Shown piece by piece: positions 1-5,559 of a stretch of 12,401 nt of DNA. The translations under genes and the position numbers were made by a program. The DNA lies in the NCBI GenBank assembly GCA_016882585.1, contig VGPP01000044.1, positions 1 through 12,401 of the forward strand. The letters are read 5' to 3'. The DNA is from Cyanobacteria bacterium M_surface_7_m2_037 (GTDB lineage: Bacteria > Cyanobacteriota > Cyanobacteriia > PCC-6307 > Cyanobiaceae). The notes beneath the pieces were generated by a model. That model was given only the letters and a program-made list of their open reading frames with translations, did not search any database and was not told the origin of the DNA. The first letter of the stretch is position 1, and each line of letters begins with the position of its first letter.

Positions 1-428
1 ACCAGCGGTGACAGCGCAAAAGCCAGCGCAGCACTCACCGCGGTGATCGCCTGCTGCGATGGCGCAGGCCAGCGACCGGCCGCCAGCGGCTGGGGCCAGC
101 GCAGCAGCGTGGCCGCCATCACCAGCATCAAACCCACGCTGCTGAGCGCTGAGGGCAACCGAGCGGCCCAGCTGCCAAGGGGATCCCATTGCGCCTGGCC
201 CGGCAGGGCGTAGATCAGCCCCATCAGCCAATACACCAGCGGCGGCTTGTCGTAGCGGGGCAAGCCATTCACCCGGGGAATCAGCCAGTCGCCGGTGCGG
301 GCCATCGCCCGGGCCGAGGCGGCAAACAGAGGCGGTGTTTCATCCACCAACCCCGTGCTGCCGAGCCCCCACACAAACAGGGCCAGCCCGCAGAGCAGCA
401 CCAACGGCAACACGAACCTGCGGGGCAC
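1..428 (-). CDS. GT39/ArnT-like membrane glycosyltransferase, N-terminal part (cut by window edge)
   Basis: The leftward reading frame runs off the left edge of the window, so only about 142 N-terminal residues are visible. It begins with a hydrophobic first membrane segment (about residues 5-23). This is followed by the loop typical of the PMT/ArnT (GT39) family: an acidic pair Asp29-Glu30, then a GDWLIPRVNG motif (about 46-55) and a DKPPLVYWL motif (60-68). These enzymes are polytopic membrane proteins that move a sugar from a polyprenyl-phosphate donor to lipid or protein on the outer face of the membrane. The acceptor cannot be read from this fragment. The start is uncertain. No ATG lies between the in-frame TAA that ends the upstream gene (462-464) and the first membrane segment, so a GTG at 426-428 is used here. 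It follows the GT4 gene on the same strand and probably belongs to the same operon. Confidence 0.8.
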   Translation of the reverse strand, partial: MPRRFVLPLVLLCGLALFVWGLGSTGLVDETPPLFAASARAMARTGDWLIPRVNGLPRYDKPPLVYWLMGLIYALPGQAQWDPLGSWAARLPSALSSVGLMLVMAATLLRWPQPLAAGRWPAPSQQAITAVSAALAFALSPL

Positions 429-461
429 CAGGGCGAGCTGCGTCAGGCACGACGTTATCGC

Positions 462-1538
462 TTACGGCTTCAGCCCCTGCTCCAGCCAGACCTCCATGCG
501 CTCGGCCAGCACCTGCCGCGAGGCATGCCGCTCCACCCACTGGCGGCAGGCGCTGCGATCAAGGCGATCCACCCGCTGCACCGCCTCCGCCAGGGCCGTG
601 ACGTCGTCGGGATCCACCAGCCAGCCATTCACCCCGGGCTGCACCAGTTCGGCCGGCCCACCGCGGCGGTAGGCCAGCACGGGCACACCGCAGGCCAACG
701 CTTCCACCACCACGTTGCCGTAGGCCTCATTCCATTTGGGTGTGTTGAGAAGAGCCCGGCAGGATCCCAGCTCCGCCTGCAGCTGCGCCGTGGGCAGGAA
801 CCCCCGCCATTGCAAGGTGCCCGCTGGCACCGAAGCCTGCACCGCAGCCGCATAGGCCTCGTCTTCCACCAGGCCCCACACCGCCAGGGGAAGCCCGCAG
901 CGGGCCGCAGCGGCGGCGGCATCCTCCAGGCCCTTCTCCGGCGCCACGCGACCCACCCAGCCGAGCAAGGCTTCGGGCTCAGGGCAGAACGTGTAAGCCG
1001 TGAGATCGAAGCCATTGCCCACCAACACCGGCGGCTGAGGCAGAGCAAAGTCCGCCGCTTGGCTGGCGGTATGGAACGCCAGTCGCCGTTGATCCCAGGC
1101 AGCCACTTCAGCGATCACCGCATCCATGGCGGCATTCACCGAACCCATGCTCACCAAATGAAAGATCGGCAGGGCCGTGGTGGGCGTGAGCCAGAAGGGC
1201 AACCAGTCGTAGCCGAGGTTGAGCACCGCATCGAACCCTGCCGCCGGCGCCTCAGCGAGCACCCGCCGCCAGAAGCGAGCCAGCAGCGCATCCGCTGGCA
1301 TGGAGATCAGCGCTTCGCGGCCCTGGTGCTGCACGCTCGGCTGCGGCGAGCCAGCGCAACGCCAGAGCTCTGCGGCCGCGCCATCCGCCGGCAACTGCGA
1401 ACCTTCCGCCGCCAGCACCGTGATCCGATGCCCCCGCTGCAGCAGCCCTGCCACCAGGCCAGCGAGGGTGAGCTCCACACCACCACCGCGGCCGCTGCCC
1501 AAAGGCCCCAGGGCGGTGGCCACCACCAACAGCTTCAT
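462..1538 (-). CDS. Family 4 glycosyltransferase, tetrahydrobiopterin glucosyltransferase-like
   Basis: 358 residues, a GT-B fold retaining glycosyltransferase of the GT4 type. The N-terminal domain opens with a beta strand and the glycine-rich stretch GPLGSGRGGGVELTL (about residues 11-25). The C-terminal nucleotide-sugar domain has the GWVGRVAPEKGLEDA motif and the E-x7-E motif (Glu271 and Glu279, in EAYGNVVVEALACG), followed by PVLAYRRGGPAELV. From memory, the N-terminal glycine-rich stretch and the length closely resemble the UDP-glucose:tetrahydrobiopterin glucosyltransferase of Synechococcus PCC 7942, which makes a pterin glucoside. That assignment is an inference from recall, while the GT4 family call is firm. 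No signal peptide or membrane segment is seen, so it should be cytosolic. Its ATG overlaps the TGA of the upstream EamA gene by four bases (1535-1538), which points to translational coupling. Confidence 0.88.
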   Translation of the reverse strand: MKLLVVATALGPLGSGRGGGVELTLAGLVAGLLQRGHRITVLAAEGSQLPADGAAAELWRCAGSPQPSVQHQGREALISMPADALLARFWRRVLAEAPAAGFDAVLNLGYDWLPFWLTPTTALPIFHLVSMGSVNAAMDAVIAEVAAWDQRRLAFHTASQAADFALPQPPVLVGNGFDLTAYTFCPEPEALLGWVGRVAPEKGLEDAAAAAARCGLPLAVWGLVEDEAYAAAVQASVPAGTLQWRGFLPTAQLQAELGSCRALLNTPKWNEAYGNVVVEALACGVPVLAYRRGGPAELVQPGVNGWLVDPDDVTALAEAVQRVDRLDRSACRQWVERHASRQVLAERMEVWLEQGLKP

Positions 1539-2497
1539 GGCACCACCTCAGCCGCCGCGCCACCGGGATGCCACAGCAGGGCACGACGGTTGATCAGCAC
1601 CACGCTCACCAGGGCTAAAGCGGCCCCCAGCCACTGCAAAGGCTCCAACTGCTCCTCCAGCAGCACCACCCCGCAGAGCAAGGCAAACACCGGCGTGAGG
1701 AAGGTGAGCGAGGTGAAGCTGGTGAGATCGCCGTGGTTGGCAAACCAGAAGAACAGGCCATAGGCCACGGCACTGCCCAGCAAGGCGGCGTAGGCCATCA
1801 GCCCCCACTGCAGCAAGCTCCAGTGGGGCCAAAACGGCGGGGCTTCCGGGCTGACCACCGGCAGCAGGGCCGATCCGGCCACCAGCGGCAGAGCACCCAA
1901 CAGCATGTGCCAACCGGTCACCGCCACCGCATCGCTGTGGCGGCAGGCGTAGCGGCTGATCACGGTGCCAAGGGCCATCGCCAGAGCGGCGGCAAGCATC
2001 CAGAGCTCGCCATGGCTCCAGGCCTGATCCCCCAGAAACTCTGGCCCCATCAGCCACCAGTGGCGCAGCAGTGGAGCCGGTAAGCCAAGGCAGAGGATGC
2101 CGAGCAACCCCACCAACAGCCCCAGCCAGCCCACGGGATTGATCGCATCACCAAACAGGCTCCGGGCCAGCAGAGCCACCAGCAGCGGCTGCGAATCGAT
2201 CAACACCGAACCCAATCCAGCGCCCGTGCCCACCAGGCCCCGGGCGAGCAGGGCCTGAAAGGCGGTGGCATCCACCAGGGCAAACAGCACCAGCCACAGC
2301 CAATCGCGCCGGTCCACCCGCCAGTTGCCGCGCCAGAGCCAGGCGGCCAGCAGCAACACCACACCGGCCGGCAGCAGCCGCATCCAGGCCAGGGTCAGGG
2401 GTCCGGCCTCCAGCAGCAGCGGCTTCATGGCCGCCATCGCCGTGCCCCAGAGGGCAAACGGCAACAGCATCAGCAGCCAGCGCACCTTCACCAGCAC
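1535..2497 (-). CDS. EamA-family (drug/metabolite transporter superfamily) permease
   Basis: 320 residues, made almost entirely of about ten hydrophobic segments in two repeats, each matching the EamA domain. The first repeat starts near the N-terminus (PFALWGTAMAAMK) and the second near residue 165 (WMLAAALAMALGTVISRYA). It ends with the usual repeat-2 pattern LTPVFALLCGVVLLEEQLEPLQWLGAALALV-type segment, split here by description only. DMT proteins are proton- or gradient-driven exporters of metabolites, and the substrate cannot be told from sequence. The start chosen is a GTG at 2495-2497. An in-frame TAA lies upstream and no ATG precedes the first membrane segment, though GTG codons at positions 3 and 5 and an ATG at codon 10 are alternatives. 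A strong Shine-Dalgarno sits upstream (2511-2517). First gene of the leftward cluster, overlapping the GT4 gene by four bases. Confidence 0.9.
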   Translation of the reverse strand: MLVKVRWLLMLLPFALWGTAMAAMKPLLLEAGPLTLAWMRLLPAGVVLLLAAWLWRGNWRVDRRDWLWLVLFALVDATAFQALLARGLVGTGAGLGSVLIDSQPLLVALLARSLFGDAINPVGWLGLLVGLLGILCLGLPAPLLRHWWLMGPEFLGDQAWSHGELWMLAAALAMALGTVISRYACRHSDAVAVTGWHMLLGALPLVAGSALLPVVSPEAPPFWPHWSLLQWGLMAYAALLGSAVAYGLFFWFANHGDLTSFTSLTFLTPVFALLCGVVLLEEQLEPLQWLGAALALVSVVLINRRALLWHPGGAAAEVVP

Positions 2498-2510
2498 CAG
2501 CGGGCTACAG

Positions 2511-2517
2511 CCTCCTT
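2511..2517 (-). promoter_or_regulatory. Strong Shine-Dalgarno for the EamA gene
   Basis: The leftward strand reads AAGGAGG here, a full anti-16S match and the strongest seen in the window. It lies 13 bases before the GTG start at 2497, somewhat further than usual. An even nearer CTG (2498-2500) is in the same frame and gives a spacing of 10, so the exact start remains open. Confidence 0.6.
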
Positions 2518-2519
2518 TT

Positions 2520-2525
2520 TAAGAT
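2520..2525 (+). promoter_or_regulatory. Possible -10 element for sppA-aroH
   Basis: TAAGAT on the rightward strand lies 22 bases before the sppA ATG, inside the only 50-bp gap between divergent genes. It would give a leader of about 15 bases. No good -35 is seen, which is common in picocyanobacteria. This is a weak call from sequence alone. Confidence 0.3.
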
Positions 2526-2547
2526 CCAGCCACTGCACACCGCCTCG

Positions 2548-3360
2548 ATGGTCTGGCCCTGGCGCCGCAAGTCCCGCCGCAAACTGGCGCGCATCGCCAT
2601 CGAAGGGGCGATTGCCTCCGGCACCCGGGAGCGGGTGCTCAAAGCGCTGCGGGAGGTGGAGCAGCGCGAATTCCCGGCGCTGCTGCTGCGCATCGACAGC
2701 CCCGGCGGCACCGTGGGCGACAGCCAGGAGATTCACGCCGCCATCCAGCGGCTGCGGGAGAAGGGCTGCCGGGTGGTGGCCAGCTTCGGCAACATCTCCG
2801 CCTCCGGCGGGGTGTATGTGGGCGTGGCCGCCGAGAAGATCGTGGCCAATGCCGGCTCGATCACCGGCTCGATCGGCGTGATTCTGCGCGGCAACAACCT
2901 CTCCAGGCTGCTGGAGCGGATCGGCGTGCAGTTCGAAACCGTGAAAAGCGGTCTCTATAAAGACATCCTTTCGCCGGATCGCGCCCTCACGGCCGGGGAA
3001 CGCCAGCTGCTGCAGGACCTGATCGATTCCAGCTACGGCCAGTTCGTGGCTGCCGTTGCCGAAGGCCGCGGGCTGGAGGAGAGCGCGGTGCGCGGTTTTG
3101 CCGATGGCCGGGTGTTCAGCGGCGCCCAGGCCCTGGAGCTGGGCCTGGTGGATCAGCTCGGGGATGAGGAGAGCGCCCGCCGCCTGGCCTGCGAGCTCGC
3201 CGAGCTCGACGTGGAGAAAACCCGGCCTGTGACCTTCGGTCAAGCCAACAAACGGTTCGCTGGTGTGATTCCCGGACGCAACCTGTTGGCCCGCCTCAGC
3301 GATGCGCTCCACCTTGAGCTGGCCTGGAGCGGTCAACCCCTCTGGCTGCATCGCCCATGA
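2548..3360 (+). CDS. sppA: Signal peptide peptidase SppA (short form)
   Basis: 270 residues, a serine protease of the S49 (crotonase-like) family that cleaves leftover signal peptides and other membrane-associated peptides. The core reads LLLRIDSPGG (about 45-54), then GNISASGGVY with the predicted nucleophile Ser86, then ITGSIGVI (105-112), and KSGLYKDI with the predicted general base Lys138. This Ser/Lys spacing matches the Bacillus SppA dyad as I recall it. The length is that of the short single-domain form, half of E. coli SppA. The N-terminus is strongly basic (WRRKSRRK) with no membrane anchor visible from this start, unlike the E. coli and Bacillus enzymes. The start is the ATG at 2548; no other start lies close upstream. 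Its TGA overlaps the aroH ATG by four bases. Confidence 0.93.
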   Translation: MVWPWRRKSRRKLARIAIEGAIASGTRERVLKALREVEQREFPALLLRIDSPGGTVGDSQEIHAAIQRLREKGCRVVASFGNISASGGVYVGVAAEKIVANAGSITGSIGVILRGNNLSRLLERIGVQFETVKSGLYKDILSPDRALTAGERQLLQDLIDSSYGQFVAAVAEGRGLEESAVRGFADGRVFSGAQALELGLVDQLGDEESARRLACELAELDVEKTRPVTFGQANKRFAGVIPGRNLLARLSDALHLELAWSGQPLWLHRP

Positions 3361-3728
3361 GCACCTCGCAACTGCGGGCCCTTCGGGGCGCCACCACGGC
3401 CAGCGCCAACACCCGCGAAGCGATCAGCGAAGCCGTGGCCGAGCTGCTCGATGCGCTGGTGGAACGCAACAGCCTCGAAGGCAGCCAGCTGCTCTCGGTC
3501 ACCTTCTCGGTGACCGCTGATCTGGATGCCATCTTCCCCGCCGCCATCGCCCGGCACCGGCAGGGCTGGGATGGCGTGGCTCTGCTCGATTGCCAGCAGA
3601 TGGCCGTGGCGGGAGATCTGCCCCGCTGCATCCGCCTCCTGGCCCATGCCTGGCTTGAGCAGCAGCAGCCGGTGCGCCACGCCTACCTGCGCGATGCCGC
3701 CCGCCTGCGCCCCGACCTGGCCGGCTGA
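3357..3728 (+). CDS. aroH: AroH-type chorismate mutase
   Basis: 123 residues, matching the trimeric AroH family that turns chorismate into prephenate for phenylalanine and tyrosine synthesis in the cytosol. Family landmarks are RALRGATT at the N-terminus (Arg10, equivalent to Bacillus Arg7), TADLDAIFPA (53-62), LPRCIRLL with Arg93 (Bacillus Arg90), and VRHAYLRDAARLRPDL with Tyr110 (Bacillus Tyr108). Lined up without gaps to the Bacillus enzyme as I remember it, Bacillus Cys75 becomes Asp78 and the key Glu78 becomes Gln81. Length is normal and no frameshift is seen, so the gene looks intact despite those changes. It overlaps sppA by ATGA, so the two are probably co-expressed. Confidence 0.92.
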   Translation: MSTSQLRALRGATTASANTREAISEAVAELLDALVERNSLEGSQLLSVTFSVTADLDAIFPAAIARHRQGWDGVALLDCQQMAVAGDLPRCIRLLAHAWLEQQQPVRHAYLRDAARLRPDLAG

Positions 3729-3753
3729 GTTGCATCTGGTCACAGCTTCCAAC

Positions 3754-3784
3754 CCCCGGGCCGGCACCCTCCAGAGCCCCGGGG
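3754..3784 (+). terminator. GC-rich inverted repeat after aroH, possible terminator hairpin
   Basis: CCCCGGG (3754-3760) and CCCGGGG (3778-3784) form a 7-bp all-GC stem with a 17-base loop, 26 bases past the aroH stop. There is no T-run after it, so a classical intrinsic terminator is not shown. It could be a factor-assisted terminator, a stabilising 3' hairpin, or chance in GC-rich DNA. Confidence 0.3.
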
Positions 3785-3804
3785 TCAGCTGCGGCTGCCA
3801 AGAA

Positions 3805-3820
3805 TGGTTGTCAACAACCA
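3805..3820 (+). promoter_or_regulatory. 16-bp operator-like palindrome upstream of the DUF2808 gene
   Basis: TGGTTGT-CA-ACAACCA is a perfect 7+7 inverted repeat with a 2-base centre, ending 17 bases before the DUF2808 ATG. The short spacer and A/T content, in contrast to the GC-rich surroundings, suit a dimeric regulator site better than an RNA hairpin. The opposite strand contains TTGACA. The regulator is unknown. Confidence 0.4.
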
Positions 3821-3837
3821 CTTACCCGTTCCAATCC

Positions 3838-4422
3838 ATGGCTGGGTTCCGCATGGGTGCCGCTGGCACCGCTCTGGCTGCAGCCCTGGGGCTCGCCGGT
3901 GCCGCCGCTGCTCTGGCACCGATGCTCCCGGCAAAAAGCCAGGGCACGCCGGGGCTTGTGGAATTCCGCTGGGACACCAGCAAGGACTATCGCAAGCTCT
4001 ACTACTTCATCACCGATACCAATCGGCTGAAGCGCTCGGAGTACTACCTGATCCTGAAGCCCAAAGACCGCAAAACAGCGATCCTCAAACTCACCGTGGG
4101 GATCCCCAAGAGCTTTGACAGCAAGATCGATCCCAAGTTCGTCAAGCTCTGCTACATGAAGGAGGGCGGAATGCTCGCGCGCACCCGCTGCGAATCGGAT
4201 ATTCCCGCCACTGTGGAGGTGGCTGCCGATGGCACCGCCATCGAGATCTTCCCGGATACACCGGTGCCCGTGGGCAAAACCATCGGTGTGTACATCAACC
4301 TGTTCAATCCCTTCAACATTGGGATGTATCAGTTCAACGCGCTGGCCCAGGCCCCTGGTGATGTGCCCGTATCTGGCTATCTGGGCAGCTGGCTGATCCA
4401 GATCGATCCCCAGAGCGATTGA
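3838..4422 (+). CDS. DUF2808 exported protein
   Basis: 194 residues from the ATG at 3838. The first ~36 residues form a signal-peptide-like segment, with a basic residue at position 5, a long Ala/Gly/Leu stretch (about 7-30) and a small-residue region ending near Pro-Ala-Lys. The mature part begins near GTPGLVEFRW and is a beta-rich domain with ITDTNRLKRSEYYLIL, IPKSFDSKIDPK, an acidic/hydrophobic middle, and a conserved-looking VGKTIGVYINLFNPFNIGMYQFNA-type segment typical of DUF2808. Two cysteines (in KLCYMK and TRCESD) could form a disulfide outside the cytoplasm. DUF2808 proteins are common in cyanobacteria and their function is not established. A downstream ATG at 3853 and an upstream TTG at 3808 are in the same frame and cannot be ruled out. 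The gene stands alone between aroH and rpmH. Confidence 0.82.
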   Translation: MAGFRMGAAGTALAAALGLAGAAAALAPMLPAKSQGTPGLVEFRWDTSKDYRKLYYFITDTNRLKRSEYYLILKPKDRKTAILKLTVGIPKSFDSKIDPKFVKLCYMKEGGMLARTRCESDIPATVEVAADGTAIEIFPDTPVPVGKTIGVYINLFNPFNIGMYQFNALAQAPGDVPVSGYLGSWLIQIDPQSD

Positions 4423-4437
4423 GCCAGGGCGAGCTGG

Positions 4438-4443
4438 TAGGTT
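4438..4443 (+). promoter_or_regulatory. Probable -10 element of rpmH
   Basis: TAGGTT in the 58-bp gap before rpmH lies 37 bases ahead of its ATG and would give a leader of about 30 bases. TAGGTT-like -10 boxes without a clear -35 fit housekeeping sigma sites in this group. A TTGAGC lies too close (13-base spacer) to act as a normal -35. Confidence 0.4.
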
Positions 4444-4480
4444 GGGCGATCGACGTTGAAGGCGCAGCCGAGCCGGAGCC

Positions 4481-4618
4481 ATGACCAAGCGCACCCTTGA
4501 AGGAACCAGCCGCAAGCGCAAGCGTGTATCCGGCTTCCGCGTTCGTATGCGCAGCCACACCGGCCGCCGCGTGATCCGCTCCCGCCGTAAGCGCGGCCGC
4601 GCTCGCCTGGCTGTCTGA
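4481..4618 (+). CDS. rpmH: Ribosomal protein bL34
   Basis: 45 residues, very basic, a structural protein of the large ribosomal subunit. The sequence starts MTKRTLEGTSRKRKRVSGFR and continues with VRMRSHTGRRVIRSRRKRGR, the standard bL34 pattern of a short N-terminal tail and an Arg/Lys-rich helix-turn-helix that binds 23S rRNA. Length is normal. A CGGAG lies a few bases before the ATG as ribosome binding site. It is followed 47 bases later by rnpA, the near-universal rpmH-rnpA order, which confirms the call. In many bacteria this pair is next to dnaA at the origin, but no dnaA or DnaA-box cluster is seen here. Confidence 0.97.
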   Translation: MTKRTLEGTSRKRKRVSGFRVRMRSHTGRRVIRSRRKRGRARLAV

Positions 4619-4665
4619 TCCTCAGAGCCTCCTTCCGCACAACCGCCCCTGCCAGCCCGTTTCCG

Positions 4666-5055
4666 ATGGTGTTATCCCGGGAACACAGGCTGCGGGGGCG
4701 GTTTGTGTTTGATCGCCTCTATCAGAAAGGGCAGCGCCATCACGGCAGCCTGATGGTGCTGCGCTGCCTGAAGGCCCAACCGGAGCTGCTCAAGCCCGAT
4801 CCGCGCGACCACAACCCCAACAGCCACCGGCTGGCGGTGGTGGTGAGCAGCAAGGTGAGCAAACGATCGGTGCGCCGCAACCAGCTGCGCCGCCTGTTCC
4901 ACAGCCACCTCTCGGCGGCTGTGCGGGCGCTTCCCGATCAAGCAAACGGCCGCTGGCTGCTGATCTCCCTCAAACCCGGCAGCGCCGAAGCCAGTGACGA
5001 GGCTCTGCTGGGAGAATGTTTCGAACTCCTCGCCAAGGCAGGTCTACGGCCATGA
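4666..5055 (+). CDS. rnpA: Ribonuclease P protein component
   Basis: 129 residues. RnpA binds the catalytic RNA of RNase P and helps it remove the 5' leader of precursor tRNA. The N-terminal part has HRLRGRFVFDRLYQKG, where the family's substrate cleft begins. The central strand is HRLAVVVSSKVSKRSVRRNQ, followed by LRRLFH, which together carry the RNR-type basic helix (SKRSVRRNQLRR). The C-terminal part WLLISLKPGSAEAS matches the last strand. A short loop rich in Asp, Asn and Pro (about residues 44-53) lies between strands. The start is the ATG at 4666. Its TGA overlaps the next gene's ATG by four bases, implying coupled translation. Confidence 0.95.
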   Translation: MVLSREHRLRGRFVFDRLYQKGQRHHGSLMVLRCLKAQPELLKPDPRDHNPNSHRLAVVVSSKVSKRSVRRNQLRRLFHSHLSAAVRALPDQANGRWLLISLKPGSAEASDEALLGECFELLAKAGLRP

Positions 5056-5504
5056 CAGGCACGCCCAAGACGCCCCCGGTGGCTCCCGGAGCCAGCATCA
5101 ATGAAGACATCTTCTACGCAGGCGGGCCCGCCAAGGGCGACCTGATCACCAACCTGCTGTTCGGCCTCACGCTGATCGGTATCCCCTTTGCTGTGGGAGC
5201 ACTCGTGCGGGCCCTGTGGCTGCGCTTCCGCATCACCAGCCGGCGCGTGGAAGTGAGCGGTGGCTGGCTGGGCCGCGATCGCACCCAGGTGGTGTACAGC
5301 CAGATCCGCGAGGTGCGCTCGGTAGCCCGCGGCCTCGGTTTCTGGGGCGACATGGTGCTGGTGCTCACCGATGGCACCAAGCTCGAGATGCGCGCCGTGC
5401 CCCACTACAAGGACGCTGAGGCCTACATCGAGGAGCGGATCAAGGCTGGCCCGGCCGCGAAGGCCAGCAACAAAACCGGCTTCAACACCAACGCGGCGGC
5501 CTGA
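5052..5504 (+). CDS. PH-like domain membrane protein (DUF304/bPH2 type)
   Basis: 150 residues. After a Pro-rich N-terminus, residues 32-58 form one or two hydrophobic segments (NLLFGLTLIGIPFAVGALV). These are followed by a bacterial PH-like domain: FRITSRRVEVSGGWLGRDRTQVVYSQIREV, described here as the usual strand pattern, then a GFWGDMVLVLTDGTKLEMRAVP segment. The domain should face the cytoplasm. Its ligand and role are unknown. The C-terminal 20 residues are Ala/Asn-rich and look disordered. The gene sits between rnpA and yidC, where yidD is found in many bacteria, and overlaps rnpA by ATGA. This placement suggests, but does not prove, a link to membrane insertion. Confidence 0.85.
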   Translation: MTGTPKTPPVAPGASINEDIFYAGGPAKGDLITNLLFGLTLIGIPFAVGALVRALWLRFRITSRRVEVSGGWLGRDRTQVVYSQIREVRSVARGLGFWGDMVLVLTDGTKLEMRAVPHYKDAEAYIEERIKAGPAAKASNKTGFNTNAAA

Positions 5505-5559
5505 GCCATCCGCCTGACACACTGGCTCCACTTCCCTTCTCCCCGGACCTGCACACGCC

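Noticed and set aside
189..1763. A 524-codon rightward open frame opposite the GT4 and EamA genes
   Set aside because: It is antisense to two well-recognised genes, rich in His, Arg, Gln and Pro, and spans their junction. GC-rich codon use makes such long shadow frames common.
2488..3351. A 287-codon leftward frame opposite sppA
   Set aside because: sppA is supported by its Ser/Lys dyad and fold motifs; this frame is its antisense shadow.
4423..4480. Replication origin near rpmH-rnpA
   Set aside because: The rpmH-rnpA pair is often near oriC, but no dnaA gene, DnaA-box cluster or A/T-rich unwinding region is visible.
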